Positions 7,899-17,400 of a stretch of 64,000 nt of DNA are shown piece by piece. The first letter of the stretch is position 1, and each line of letters opens with the position of its first letter. Made by a program: the position numbers and the translations under genes. The DNA is taken from positions 56,138-120,137 of the forward strand of contig NZ_CP094536.1 of NCBI RefSeq assembly GCF_022811645.1. Direction: 5' to 3'. Below the pieces are notes generated by a model. It did no database searches. It saw nothing but the letters and a program-made list of their open reading frames with translations, and had not been told where the DNA came from. This stretch comes from Hymenobacter monticola. Lineage in GTDB: Bacteria; Bacteroidota; Bacteroidia; Cytophagales; Hymenobacteraceae.

Positions 7899-10292
7899 TT
7901 AGTAGTGAATAGTCAGGCCGGCGCCCCACTTGTAGTCACTGTCATAGTTTGTGCTCAGGGAAAAGTACTTGCTGACCATGTAGCGGAAGGCGACGTTGTA
8001 CTCACGGTCGGTGTTCACCAGCAGGTCGGCGAAGAAGTTGTTACTCAGGGGCAGGTCGGTGCGTTCCAACTGCAGACGCACCTTGCCGTTGCTGTCCAGG
8101 CGCAGCTCCGAGCGCACGAGCAGCGGCAGCAGGTAGTAGGCGCCCACATCGAACACGCGCCGGTTGTTCTTGGTGTTGCGCTCGCCCTCCGCCAGCAACG
8201 TGCGGTTGTTGCGGTAGTCAAAGCCCACGAACGCGGCGAGAAACTGCCGGTTATCAAGGTAGCGCAGCAGGTGGGTTTCGGTCTCGAAGTTGCCCTGGTA
8301 GTTCACCCGTCCCTCAAATTCCAGCGCGTTGCGGTTGTTGGTGAGGGTAGTTTCCAGGAAAGCGCCCTGCGAGTGCGCCATCAGGTCGGCCCAGAGGTAG
8401 GGCCGGTTGTCTTCCTTTTTCAGCTCCTCGTAGTCGGTGCGGGCGTACTGGTTCTGCGGGGTGCCCTCGTAGCTCACGATGCGGGCCATGCCGGCCATCA
8501 TGTGGTAAAGGATGTGGCAGTGGAAAAACCAGTCCTGCTCCTCGTTGGCATCGAACTCGATGGTGACCTTGCCCATGGACTGGATGTCGAAGGTGTGCTT
8601 CATCGGCGAATAGGCGCCCTGGGCGTTGACGAGCCGGAAAAAGTGCCCGTGCAGGTGCAGCGGGTGGCGCATCATGGTGGTGTTGGTGAAGGTCATGCGC
8701 ACGTTCTCGCCCTTGCGGATGGGAATCTTGTCGGCCTCGGACAAAGTCTTGTTGTCAAACGACCACACGTAGCGCAGCATGTTGCCGGTCAGGGTCAGGT
8801 TAATTTCCCGCCACTGCTTGGTGGAATCCAGCGTGGTGGGGTTGAGGGCCCGCAGCTGGTTGTAGTTGAAGTCACCGGCACTGCCGCTCATTCCGGCCAT
8901 TCCTCCCATGTCCATGCCCGCCATGCCGCCCGTATCCTGCATGCTGCCCATGCTTTTGCCGGCTTTTTCCTGGGCATTCGCTGGCCGGTTCTGCGGCGAG
9001 GGGGCCGTGGTGGCGGGTGCCGAGCCGTGCTGCATGTCCATCCCTGGCATCTGCGAGCCACTGGCCGGCTTCTGGCCCGACATGCCCATGCCTTTCATTT
9101 CCCCACCGCTCTGCTGCTTGGTCATGCCGGCGCCGCCCATGTCCATGCCACTCATGTTGCCCATGCTGCCCATTTCGCGCATCATCTGGAAGTAGTTGAT
9201 GCGGGGCAGGTCAGGCGCTTTCATCGGCTCGCCCTCCCCGATGTAGGTGGAGGTGTAGCCCGTGATGTCGTTGGCCGTGGCCCGAAACTCGGCTGCGCCC
9301 ATCGCGGGCACCGTGACCAGCAGGTCGTAGGTTTCGGCCGTGGCAATTTCGAGCTTGGTGACCGGGAAGGGCTCCACGTTAATGCCGTCGGCAGCAATTA
9401 CCTGGATGGGGCCGCCGGCGTACTGCAGGAAAAAGTACGAGGAGGCGCTGCCGTTGATGACGCGCAGGCGCACCACTTCCCCGGGCTTGGCGTCCTTGAA
9501 GTAGCCCTTTTCCTGCCCGTTGGTCAGAAACTTGTTGTAGTAGATGTCGGTCAGGTCCATGGCCGGCATGCGGCCCCACTCCTGCTTGAGCTTGTCCTTG
9601 AAGTAGCCGGCGGCCAGGGCCTCGCCGTAGCTCTGGGTGGCCCCTTTCTGCACCGCAAACCACTCGCCGGTGCGCTTAAGGTAGCGCAGCACCTCCTTGG
9701 ACTTGTGGTCGGTCCAGTCGGAGAGCACCAGCACGTACTCCTTCATCTCGTAGGGAATCCGCTTGGGGTGAATGACGATAGAGCCGTACACGCCGTCCTG
9801 CTCCTGCAGCATGGTGTGGGAGTGGTACCAGTAAGTGCCGCTCTGAATCAGGGGGAACGTAAACGTGTGGGTGCCGCCGGGCTCGACCGGTGCCGTGTTG
9901 AGGTATGGCACGCCGTCCTGCTCGTTGGGCAGCAGCAGGCCGTGCCAGTGAATGGAGGTTTCCATGTGCATCTGGTTGTGCACCCGAATCACGGCCGTGT
10001 CGCCCTCGTTGAAGGTGAGCGTGGGGGCCGGAATCTGGCCGTTTATGCCGATGGCCCGGCGGGTGCGGCCGGTGAAGTTGACTAGGCGCTCGTCGACGTA
10101 CAGGTCGTATTCTACCCGTTTGCCCACGTAGCTGCTGCGGGGCGTCACGACTTTGCCTTGCAGCTCGGCGGCCGGCGGCGCGGACTGGGTCAGGTGGGGC
10201 TCGGTGCCCTTGCCCATACGCATGCCGGGCATGCTCTGGGCCCAGGCGGGCAAGGTGGCCAGCAGCGCAGCCAGCAGAAGGATTACTCGCAT
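7899..10292 (-). CDS. Multicopper oxidase (CopA-like) with Met-rich linker and barrel-like C-terminus
   Basis: The product is a 797-aa exported oxidase that would convert periplasmic Cu(I) to Cu(II) using oxygen. A signal peptide is followed by the cupredoxin copper sites: HWHG (His115, His117), WYHSH (His157, His159), HPLHLHGH (from His543) and HCH with type-1 Cys592 and nearby Met residues. Between cupredoxin domains 2 and 3, residues about 370-470 form a Met-rich stretch with many MxGM motifs. After the last copper site, about 160 extra residues of alternating beta sequence end in an aromatic (IHY) and resemble the CopB outer-membrane barrel, which is normally a separate protein. It follows the Met-rich membrane protein by 6 nt and is probably in its operon. 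Confidence 0.93.
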   Translation of the reverse strand: MRVILLLAALLATLPAWAQSMPGMRMGKGTEPHLTQSAPPAAELQGKVVTPRSSYVGKRVEYDLYVDERLVNFTGRTRRAIGINGQIPAPTLTFNEGDTAVIRVHNQMHMETSIHWHGLLLPNEQDGVPYLNTAPVEPGGTHTFTFPLIQSGTYWYHSHTMLQEQDGVYGSIVIHPKRIPYEMKEYVLVLSDWTDHKSKEVLRYLKRTGEWFAVQKGATQSYGEALAAGYFKDKLKQEWGRMPAMDLTDIYYNKFLTNGQEKGYFKDAKPGEVVRLRVINGSASSYFFLQYAGGPIQVIAADGINVEPFPVTKLEIATAETYDLLVTVPAMGAAEFRATANDITGYTSTYIGEGEPMKAPDLPRINYFQMMREMGSMGNMSGMDMGGAGMTKQQSGGEMKGMGMSGQKPASGSQMPGMDMQHGSAPATTAPSPQNRPANAQEKAGKSMGSMQDTGGMAGMDMGGMAGMSGSAGDFNYNQLRALNPTTLDSTKQWREINLTLTGNMLRYVWSFDNKTLSEADKIPIRKGENVRMTFTNTTMMRHPLHLHGHFFRLVNAQGAYSPMKHTFDIQSMGKVTIEFDANEEQDWFFHCHILYHMMAGMARIVSYEGTPQNQYARTDYEELKKEDNRPYLWADLMAHSQGAFLETTLTNNRNALEFEGRVNYQGNFETETHLLRYLDNRQFLAAFVGFDYRNNRTLLAEGERNTKNNRRVFDVGAYYLLPLLVRSELRLDSNGKVRLQLERTDLPLSNNFFADLLVNTDREYNVAFRYMVSKYFSLSTNYDSDYKWGAGLTIHY

Positions 10293-10298
10293 CGTCAG

Positions 10299-11507
10299 TT
10301 AGTTATTGCTTTTGGGTTGGTTGCGCGCCGGGTTGTTGTCCTCGAAGCGAAACTTGTCCATCGGGCTGGGCATGGCCATGCCGGGCATCGTCCCGGTGCC
10401 CTTCATCTCCATTGGCTTGCCATCCTTGCCTTTCATGTCCATGTCCTTCATATCGCCCATGCCGGGCATGGACTCACCCTTTTTCATGCCTGGCATCCCC
10501 GACATGTCGTTTGATGCTTGGCGGGTTGCGCCGGGTTTCTGACCGCCGGCGGGCTGCATGCCGGGCATGTTCTCCATCCCCTTCATCGTGCCCATGTTGC
10601 CCATAGCAGGTTGGTTCCGGGGTGTGTTTTTCGGGCGGGCGGGCCCCATGTCCATGCCCGGCATGTTGCCCATGTCCATTTGAGCGGGCTGCGCTTTGCG
10701 GCCAGGCGCTTGGGCCGAGGGGCGCGGGGTGCTCATGCCGGGCATGTTCATTCCCGGCATATCCGCCATGGCCCCCGGCCGCACGCTGCGGCCTGCCGGT
10801 GCTGGCTGCCGTTGGCTGCCCCGCGGTTGGGTGGGCATGTTCATGCCTTCCATCGGCTCCATGGATTGGCTGCGCTTGCCTGGCTGGGCGGCCTTGGGGT
10901 CCATGTTCATGCCTTCCATGCCGGGTTGGGCGTTGTCTGGCGGTGTGCCGGCTGGTTGGCGAGTCCCGTCGCTTGTGCCGGGCTCTTCGCTGTGGGCGTC
11001 TGCATCCGAAGTCGGCATGTCCATGCCGGGCATTTCTTCCTCCCCACCGTGGCCGTGGCTTTTATCGAGCAGGTTGCCCTGGGGACCCACGCCCTCCACG
11101 TACACCAGCTGCGCGCCCCGGTGCCCGGCCACGGAAAGCGCGCCGGCCGCCGCCACTGCCGCCACCAGCACCAGCACCTCGTAGGCCCGGCGCTGCACTT
11201 TAAAGTAAAACCCGATGCCGGCTAACAGCAGCGTGATGCCCGAGAGCCAGGTAGTGTAGCTGGCAAACTGTTCGTGGGCCGCGAATACCGCCGCTGCCCG
11301 GGGTGATAGGCCCAGGGGCATGGCATGAAACACGGTGCTGGCCGCTACCGCCCCGGCGAAGCCCCCGGCCATTACCGCCAGCGCAATCCAGCGCACCTGG
11401 GGCCAGTCCTTAAATACCAGCAGGGCCTGCAACGCCGCGGCGAGCATAATTAGGACAATGGGTAAGTGCACCACCAGGGGGTGCAGATTGGGAAAATCTG
11501 AAAACAT
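10299..11507 (-). CDS. DUF2231-like membrane protein with long Met-rich copper-binding tail
   Basis: The N-terminal 150 residues hold four hydrophobic helices (HPLVVHLPIVLIMLAAALQ and three more), resembling DUF2231-type membrane domains. From about residue 155 onward the protein is an extended, low-complexity periplasmic tail of about 240 residues with repeated MPGM, MxGMNM and GMDM motifs plus His, the same Met-motif vocabulary used for Cu(I) binding in CopA/PcoA-type proteins. The first helix probably serves as signal-anchor. It is the first gene of the unit with the multicopper oxidase, and a copper-operator-like site lies upstream. A role in holding Cu(I) for the oxidase is inferred. Confidence 0.85.
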   Translation of the reverse strand: MFSDFPNLHPLVVHLPIVLIMLAAALQALLVFKDWPQVRWIALAVMAGGFAGAVAASTVFHAMPLGLSPRAAAVFAAHEQFASYTTWLSGITLLLAGIGFYFKVQRRAYEVLVLVAAVAAAGALSVAGHRGAQLVYVEGVGPQGNLLDKSHGHGGEEEMPGMDMPTSDADAHSEEPGTSDGTRQPAGTPPDNAQPGMEGMNMDPKAAQPGKRSQSMEPMEGMNMPTQPRGSQRQPAPAGRSVRPGAMADMPGMNMPGMSTPRPSAQAPGRKAQPAQMDMGNMPGMDMGPARPKNTPRNQPAMGNMGTMKGMENMPGMQPAGGQKPGATRQASNDMSGMPGMKKGESMPGMGDMKDMDMKGKDGKPMEMKGTGTMPGMAMPSPMDKFRFEDNNPARNQPKSNN

Positions 11508-11671
11508 AGAGCCGAATGAGCTAAGGCTGGTGCACGGAAAAACCCCGGCTCACTGCAAGCAGCAGCGCCGGGGCATTTCCCGATGGACGATGGAGAGGCG
11601 GTGCGGACCGCCGGCCCGGGATTTGTTGCTATTCTCTGTAGTGTACCATACGTAGCCGGGCCGAGCCAATG

Positions 11672-11705
11672 TTTACACGCCAAGGGCCAACCAGTTGCAT
11701 AATTT
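11672..11705 (-). promoter_or_regulatory. Copper-regulon operator-like site, upstream of the Met-rich protein
   Basis: On the complement strand AAATTATGCAAC (11705-11694) is followed by TGTAAA (11677-11672), 22 bp start to start. A degenerate -7 box, TACGTATG, lies at 11654-11647. The first half matches the core of the sites upstream of copA and the DUF305 genes. Confidence 0.65.
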
Positions 11706-11775
11706 CAAGCACCCCGGTAGCTGAGCAAATGCATCGTTCTTGGAGGTAGGCTGCTTTAGAGGGACGTTAAAACAC

Positions 11776-11805
11776 AAAACGCCCGGCTGCGGGGCCGGGC
11801 GTTTT
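11776..11805. terminator. Bidirectional terminator hairpin
   Basis: A perfect 12-bp stem (AAAACGCCCGGC at 11776-11787 with its complement at 11794-11805) has a 6-nt loop, with A-run and T-run on the two sides. It lies downstream of the HMA chaperone gene, whose transcript it should end. Confidence 0.85.
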
Positions 11806-11856
11806 ATCGGTTTTGATGGTTGCGGTCTAGGCGCCACAGGAGCCCAACTGGAATGA

Positions 11857-12063
11857 CTAGGCCTTAGTCGCCTTGAATCCAGCATCTTCCACCAAGGCCA
11901 GCACCTGCTCTTCGGTCACGTCACCGGTCACGGTAAGCACCTTGCTGGGGTTCACCGTGTCCACTTGCCAGGAAGTGATGGCTTTCTCGCCGTTGAGGGT
12001 GGGAGTTACGGCTTTGATGCAGCTGCCGCAGTTGATGTTGGTGTTGAATTGAAGGGTTTTCAT
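11857..12063 (-). CDS. HMA-domain copper chaperone (CopZ-like)
   Basis: A 68-aa protein starting MKTLQFNTNINCGSC (ATG at 12063). It is a single heavy-metal-associated domain of the usual beta-alpha-beta length, with the metal-binding CxxC as Cys12-Gly-Ser-Cys15. The classical MxCxxC methionine is replaced by Ile-Asn, a common Bacteroidetes variant. It should bind Cu(I) in the cytoplasm and pass it to CopA or to the storage protein encoded nearby. A longer frame upstream is rejected because it runs through the -7 box (TAGTTTTG, 12122-12115) and into the operator-like site. Confidence 0.92.
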   Translation of the reverse strand: MKTLQFNTNINCGSCIKAVTPTLNGEKAITSWQVDTVNPSKVLTVTGDVTEEQVLALVEDAGFKATKA

Positions 12064-12142
12064 GGGAGTTAAGGAAGTGTCGCCCAAATCGGGCGGGTTC
12101 GATATAAGAACACCCAAAACTAGCGCGCGGTGCACCGTTAGG

Positions 12143-12175
12143 GGTACAGAATTAAGCTTCAGGCTTGCATGATTT
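12143..12175 (-). promoter_or_regulatory. Copper-regulon operator-like site, upstream of the HMA chaperone
   Basis: On the complement strand AAATCATGCAAG (12175-12164) is followed 21 bp later by TGTACC (12148-12143). A consensus Bacteroidetes -7 box, TAGTTTTG, lies at 12122-12115, 20 nt beyond the second half. Confidence 0.75.
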
Positions 12176-12226
12176 GTGGCCGCTATTCCGCCACCGGACT
12201 GCTTGCCACTGCACTGACCGATGTTT

Positions 12227-12871
12227 TTAGTGGTGGCCCATGCCTCCGCTTAGCAGGTGTTTGCCCACCGCAAAGAGCACCAGCAGCACTAACCCGGCGA
12301 TAAGCAAATAGCGGCCCCAGGGCGTCGGCAGAGCATCTGCGTGGCCCGCGGCCACGGCTTGGGCGTGAGCCTGCTTTTGCTGCCGCCACTTACCGATGCG
12401 CCCCCAGGGTTTGTAGACCGAAATGGCGGTGGCCGCCAGCAAAACCACCAGCGCGGCGGCTGCGTCGGCCAGCAGCTGCAGGCGCAGTCCGCGCAGGTCA
12501 GTCACGGATAGGTCGGTTTTGGCAGCTACTTCGGCCAAGTAGGTAACGGGCTGCATGTGCAAAAGCAGCAAGAGTGTGGCACCCACGGTGAGCACCAGCT
12601 TCACCAGCACCCAGTAATGCTTGAACAAGCCCCAGGGCGTGCCCAGCGCCTGCACCACGCCGGTGGCCAGCGCAGCCAGGCTGGAAGGCACGATGATAAA
12701 CCAGCCACTCAGCCCCATGGCCAGGTAGGCCGTGCGCACCAGCAAGGCATCGGAACTGGTGAGGCCGGTGATGGCCAGAGCCAGGAACACGGCCACTGCA
12801 CCCAGCCAGCCCACCGAAAACGTGATGTGGGCGGTGAGCATGAATTTACGCAGGGTGGGAGCCAGGGTCAT
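12227..12871 (-). CDS. Integral membrane protein, DUF2269-like
   Basis: The start chosen is the ATG at 12871 (MTLAPTLRKFMLTAHITF), placing it just downstream of a TACTTTTG -7 box (12912-12905); the longer frame would begin inside that promoter. The 214-aa product has about five hydrophobic helices and a His-tipped C-terminus (GGMGHH). It resembles small predicted integral membrane proteins such as DUF2269 that occur in copper loci. No catalytic motif is visible. Its own operator-like site places it with the copper genes; a transport or assembly role is only a guess. Confidence 0.82.
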   Translation of the reverse strand: MTLAPTLRKFMLTAHITFSVGWLGAVAVFLALAITGLTSSDALLVRTAYLAMGLSGWFIIVPSSLAALATGVVQALGTPWGLFKHYWVLVKLVLTVGATLLLLLHMQPVTYLAEVAAKTDLSVTDLRGLRLQLLADAAAALVVLLAATAISVYKPWGRIGKWRQQKQAHAQAVAAGHADALPTPWGRYLLIAGLVLLVLFAVGKHLLSGGMGHH

Positions 12872-12932
12872 CGGCGGGGCGGTTGAGGCGGGTAAATGAC
12901 CCCGCAAAAGTAGGAGTGTCGCATAAGCTAGG

Positions 12933-12965
12933 CGTACAGAATTAGGCCGCGGACCAGCATAATTA
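12933..12965 (-). promoter_or_regulatory. Copper-regulon operator-like site, upstream of the DUF2269-like gene
   Basis: On the complement strand TAATTATGCTGG (12965-12954) is followed 21 bp later by TGTACG (12938-12933). The -7 box TACTTTTG lies at 12912-12905, 20 nt beyond the second half. The first half is the most divergent of the set but keeps AATTATGC. Confidence 0.65.
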
Positions 12966-13033
12966 CCAGGTGGTAGCTCACGAAAAAGCCAGCCCGTACG
13001 CGACGGACTGGCTTCACAAGGTATTGAGAATAC

Positions 13034-13369
13034 TTAAGCGGCAATGCCCTGACGGCAGGCCTGCTCGCAGCGGCGACAAGCCTCAGCGCATGCGCGGCAG
13101 TGCTCGGAGTGGGCACCGTGCTTTTCGCATTCGTCGGCGCAGGCCTTGCAGATTTCAGCGCACTCGCGTAGCAGATGGGCGGCGTGCTCCGAGCCGCGGG
13201 CCACGAGGCGGGCGGTGAGGGCACACACGTCGGCGCAGTCGCGGTCCAACAGGACGCAGCGGGCCATCATCTTCACATTGTCTTCCTGCAGGCAGGCCGT
13301 AGCGCAATGCTCACAGGCGGCGATGCAGGCGTTGAGGGCGTCGAGCAGGCTTTGGTTTTGGGTATGCAT
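13034..13369 (-). CDS. Cys-rich four-helix-bundle copper-storage protein (Csp/DUF326-like)
   Basis: Starting at the ATG at 13369 (MHTQNQSLLDALNAC), the product is 111 aa with 16 cysteines spaced along amphipathic helices (CIAACEHCATAC, CADVC, CAEICKACADEC, CRACAEACRRC). This is the pattern of copper-storage proteins whose helix-bundle core is lined with thiols. No signal peptide is seen, so it should act in the cytoplasm like Csp3, buffering many Cu(I) ions per subunit. An operator-like site is placed 80-110 bp upstream, overlapping the end of the AraC-type gene. The longer in-frame start is rejected because it lies on the far side of the likely -7 box. Confidence 0.9.
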   Translation of the reverse strand: MHTQNQSLLDALNACIAACEHCATACLQEDNVKMMARCVLLDRDCADVCALTARLVARGSEHAAHLLRECAEICKACADECEKHGAHSEHCRACAEACRRCEQACRQGIAA

Positions 13370-13447
13370 GGTTAAGAGGTGTAAGTGAACGAATAGGGCA
13401 GCCCAACTGGGCAGCTGACTAAGTATACCTGCTCTGTGGCCCACAGT

Positions 13448-13480
13448 TTTACATATTAATCTTTTTCCCTTGCATGATTT
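13448..13480 (-). promoter_or_regulatory. Copper-regulon operator-like site, upstream of the copper-storage gene
   Basis: On the complement strand AAATCATGCAAG (13480-13469) is followed exactly 21 bp later by TGTAAA (13453-13448). A -7-like TATACTTA lies at 13427-13420, 20 nt beyond. The first half sits inside the last codons of the upstream regulator gene. Confidence 0.7.
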
Positions 13481-14088
13481 GGGGCCTCGTCTTTCACAAC
13501 CGAAACCATTTCGGCGCGCAGCAGCCGGCGATACGCGGAAGGCGAACAGCGGGCCAGGCGCCGGAACTGGCCGGAGAAGTGTGCCAGGCTGGCGTACCCC
13601 AGGCGCCGGGCAATGAGGCCCACGCTCAGGGAAGAAGAAAGCAGCAGCTCCTGGGCATAAGCCAGCCGTTGACTTAGAATGTAGGCCGCCAGCGTCTTGT
13701 CACCCACCAGGCGGGCAAAGGCCGCACTCAGCTGCCCGTGGGTCAGGCCCAACTCCCGGGCCACCGCCGCCCCGAAAGCCCGGTGCCGCAGGCTTTCGCC
13801 GGGCTCGCGCAGCAAACGGTTTACCGCCACGCTCACCCGTTCCACCAGGGTCTGGTGAAAGGTTTCGAGTAAGGCAAACCGAGCCGCTTCGAGCGTGGCC
13901 CGCAGGCGGGGCCAGTCCAGCTCTTCGGCCGCGCCCGCCACCGTGGCGGCGCCCAGGCGCACGTCGAGCACCTGCAATCCCAAACCTTCCAGCTCCTGCC
14001 GCACCACCCGGATACCGCGCGCGCAGACCATGTGCTTGATGTAAAGCACAGTAGTGGGCGGAGCAGAATCGGGGCGATTAGGCATCAA
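13456..14088 (-). CDS. AraC-family regulator with degenerate HMA-like N-terminus
   Basis: The N-terminal 80 residues follow an HMA-like fold pattern, with YIKHMVCARGIRVV at the position of the metal loop; the second Cys of CxxC is replaced by Gly. The C-terminal 100 residues are an AraC double HTH (VGLIARRLGYASLAHFSGQF, then RLARCSPSAYRR). It is a full-length relative of the plus-strand regulator at 27661, which keeps CPQC. The DNA-binding part looks intact, but with one Cys lost it may sense a different metal, bind more weakly, or act constitutively. It lies 9 nt downstream of the DUF6122-like gene in the efflux operon. Confidence 0.88.
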   Translation of the reverse strand: MMPNRPDSAPPTTVLYIKHMVCARGIRVVRQELEGLGLQVLDVRLGAATVAGAAEELDWPRLRATLEAARFALLETFHQTLVERVSVAVNRLLREPGESLRHRAFGAAVARELGLTHGQLSAAFARLVGDKTLAAYILSQRLAYAQELLLSSSLSVGLIARRLGYASLAHFSGQFRRLARCSPSAYRRLLRAEMVSVVKDEAPNHAREKD

Positions 14089-14097
14089 GAAGGGAGG

Positions 14098-14409
14098 TTA
14101 AGGCAGGTAGATGCCGCGCTGCCAGCACTCGGTGTAGTCGAGCACCATGTGCAGCAGAAAGCCCACGGCCCAGATGCGGGTCCGCTCAGGCAGCAGCAGC
14201 AGCACGTAGCCGCCGATGGCCCAGTAGGTGTGAAAAGTGTGGAAGTTGATGCTACAGCGGTCCGGGTCGTAGAAGGGCGTGGCCCACAGGTGGTCCAGGT
14301 CGAGCAGCAGAGCAGCGGCCAGCACCAGCCATACGCGCCGCCAGTGGGGGCGGTGGAAGGACAGGGCGTACAGCCCCGGTACCGTGATGTGGAAAAAGGC
14401 GTGCAGCAT
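14098..14409 (-). CDS. Small membrane protein, DUF6122-like
   Basis: The product is 103 aa with three to four hydrophobic helices and the signature DLDHL, then PFYDPDRCSINFHTFHTYWAI, which I recognise as the DUF6122-like family of Bacteroidetes. Conserved Asp/His residues at the membrane face suggest metal coordination, but no function is known to me. It fits between the RND pump (3-nt gap) and the AraC-type regulator (9-nt gap), so it is in the efflux operon. A lipoprotein-fused paralog lies at 29122. Confidence 0.85.
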   Translation of the reverse strand: MLHAFFHITVPGLYALSFHRPHWRRVWLVLAAALLLDLDHLWATPFYDPDRCSINFHTFHTYWAIGGYVLLLLPERTRIWAVGFLLHMVLDYTECWQRGIYLP

Positions 14410-14412
14410 AAC

Positions 14413-17400
14413 CTAGCGGGTGGGCAGCACCGGATTCCGGTCCGAAGCCGGCGTAAGCGGCTGCGCGTCGAGCTCTTGGGGGTGGTCGTCCAGGCCCGTT
14501 TCCTGGTGAGAAGCGAAGTATTGGGCCAGGGCCTTTTCGCCCACCAGCCAGAACACCACGGGCGTCACGATGATGTCGAGGAAGGTGGAGCTGAGCAGGC
14601 CGCCCAGAATCACGGTGGCCACCGGATACAGGATTTCCTTGCCGGGCGCGTCCTTGGCCAGGGTGAGCGGCACCAGGGCCAGGGCGGCCACCAGGGCCGT
14701 CATCAGCACCGGCACCAGGCGTTCCAGGGAGCCGCGGATAATCATCGGAATGCCGAACTTCTCGCCCTCGTGCTCCACGAGGTGGATGTAATGCGAAATC
14801 ATCATGATGCCGTTGCGCGAGGCAATGCCGGTGAGCGTGATGAAGCCTACCAGCGAGGCAATGCTAAACGTGCCACCCGTGAGCAGCACCGCCACCACCG
14901 AGCCGATGAGGGCCAGCGGGATGTTGAGCATAATCTGGCCCACCATCCACGAGGACTTGAAGTGCGAGAATAAGACCAGGAAGATGCCAGCCAGCGAAAA
15001 CAAGCTCAGCCACATAATCTTCTGCGAAGCCGACTGCTGGCTCTCGAACTGTCCGCCGTAGGTAAGGTAGTAACCCGGCGGCAGCTTCACCTGCGCATTT
15101 ACCTTGGCCTGAATCTCCTTGACGGTGGAGCCCAGGTCGCGCTCGGCCACGTTCAGCGAGATGGTGATGCGGCGCTGGGTATTTTCGTGGTTGACGGTGT
15201 TGGGACCCGGCTCGTAGACAATATCAGCTACCTGGCTCACGGGTATCATGGCGCCGCTAGGCGTTTCGATGCGCGTCTGCCCAATGGCGGCGATGTCGTT
15301 ACGCTGCTGCTCGGGCAGCTTCACCACTAAGTCAAAGCGCTTCTGTCCGTCAAGCATCTGCGAGACGACGGCGCCCTGAAACAGGGTTTCCAGGTCGCGC
15401 ACTACTTCGCCCCGGGCCATGCCGTAGGCGCGCAGGGCCTCATCGCGGGGCCGGATGAGCAGCTGCGGAATCTGCACCTGCTTCTCGACTTGCAGGTCCA
15501 CCACGCCGGGCACGGTTGCAGCGGCCGTCCGCACTTCGTTGGCGTAGCGGCGCAGCTCCAGCAGGTCGTTGCCGAATACCTTGATGGCTACCTGGGCCCG
15601 TACGCCCGACAAGAGGTGGTCCAAGCGGTGGGAAATGGGCTGGCCGATGTTGACGTTGACGCCCGTAATCAGGCTCAATTTCTCGCGCATGTCGGCCAAA
15701 ATCTCGTCGCGGCTGCGCATGGTTTTGCCTTCCTTTTCCAGCTCCTCCTCGGTCTTGAAGGCCACCTCGATTTCCGAGTTGTTCACCGATTCGGCGTGCT
15801 CGTCGAGCTCGGCGCGGCCGGTGCGGCGGGCGGTATAGGCCACTTCCGGAATCTTGAGCATCTGTTGCTCGCCCAGGCTGCCCAGTCGGTTGGATTCGGT
15901 GAGGGAGGTGCCAGCCGGGGCCGAGAAGTTGACCGTGAGCGAGCCTTCGTTGAAGGGCGGCAGAAACTCGGTGCCGAAGAAAGGAATCAGCGCCATCGCC
16001 GCCACGAACAGCGCCCCGGTTACCCCGAGTATGGCCTTAGGGTGCTGCAGGCCCCAACCCAGCAGGCGGGTGTCCTTTTTCTTGAGCCAGCGCACCAGCC
16101 CGCCGTCGGTTTCGGGGTGGTCCATCTGCTTCATCTTCGGCAGCAGATAGTAGCAGAGCACCGGCGTGACGGTGAGCGACACGAACAGCGAGGCCACGAT
16201 GCTGGTGATGTAGGCGATGCCCAAGGGCGCGAAAATGCGGCCTTCCATGCCCTCCAAAGCAAACAGCGGCAGGAACACCAGCACCACGATGATGGTGGCG
16301 TACACGATGGAATTGCGCACCTCAGAGGAGGCGGCATAGATGACCTTGAGCACCGGCTGCGGGTGAGCCTTTTGCTTGTTTTCACGCAGGCGGCGGTACA
16401 CGTTTTCCACGTCCACGATGGCGTCGTCCACTAGCTCACCGATGGCAATGGCCAATCCGCCGAGCGTCATCGTGTTGATGCTGATGCCCGCCGCCCTAAA
16501 CACCAGGGCCGTGACTAGCAGCGAGAGTGGAATGGCGACCAGCGAAATGAAGGTGGTGCGCACGTTCAGCAGGAAGGCAAACAGCACGATGACCACGAGA
16601 ATGGCGCCGTCGCGCAGGGCTTCCTCGACGTTGGAAATCGACGACTTGATAAATTCCGACTGCTTGAACAGGCGCGTGTTGACCTGCACGTCTTTGGGCA
16701 GCGAAGGCTTCAATTCTACCAAGGCTTTCTCCACCGCTTCGGTCAGGCCCACGGTGGCGGCGCCGGGCTGCTTCTCGATGCTGAGAATTACGGCCGGCTT
16801 ACCGTTCACGCTGCCGTCGCCGCGCTTGAAGCGGGCACCAAATTCTACTTTGGCAATGTCGGCCACGCGGATAGGCGACTGCTCGCGGTAGCCGACGATG
16901 ATATTTTCGATGTCCCCAACCGAGCGCAGCCGGCCCAGGTTACGGATGAGGACTTCCGAGCCCTGGCGGTCGAAGAAGTTGCCGGTGGTGTTGAGGTTGG
17001 ACTGGCGCAGGGCTTCCTCTACCTGGTTTACCGTGAGGCCCGTGGCGTTCAGGCGCGGCATGTCCAGCAGCACCTGGTACTGCAGGTTGTCGCCGCCAAT
17101 GGGAATGACCTGGGCCACGCCCGGAATGGAGAGCAGGCGCTGGCGCACGGTGTAGTTCGCCAGCGTGCGCAAATCGGCCGCGTTCGTTTCTTTCCCTCCC
17201 GACAGTCCCACCAGCATAATCTGACCCATAACCGAGGAAATGGGGCCCAGCACCGGCGTGATGCCCTCGGGCAGCTGCTCGCCGGTGGTTTGCAGCTTCT
17301 CGCTCACAATCTGGCGGGCGGTGAAAATGTCGGTGCCGTAGTCAAACTCCACGAACACCATGCCCAGGCCGATGGCCGAGTTGGAGCGCACCGCCGACAC

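Noticed and set aside
7905..10085. A 726-codon plus-strand open frame opposite the multicopper oxidase
   Set aside because: It is the antisense shadow of a gene with all four copper-site motifs; G+C-rich codon use opens the opposite strand. Composition is Val/His/Gly-rich without any domain.
10330..11050. A tandem DNA repeat array in the Met-rich tail
   Set aside because: The repeated look comes from recurring Met, Pro and Gly codons; the copies are irregular in length and order and do not form a regular DNA repeat.
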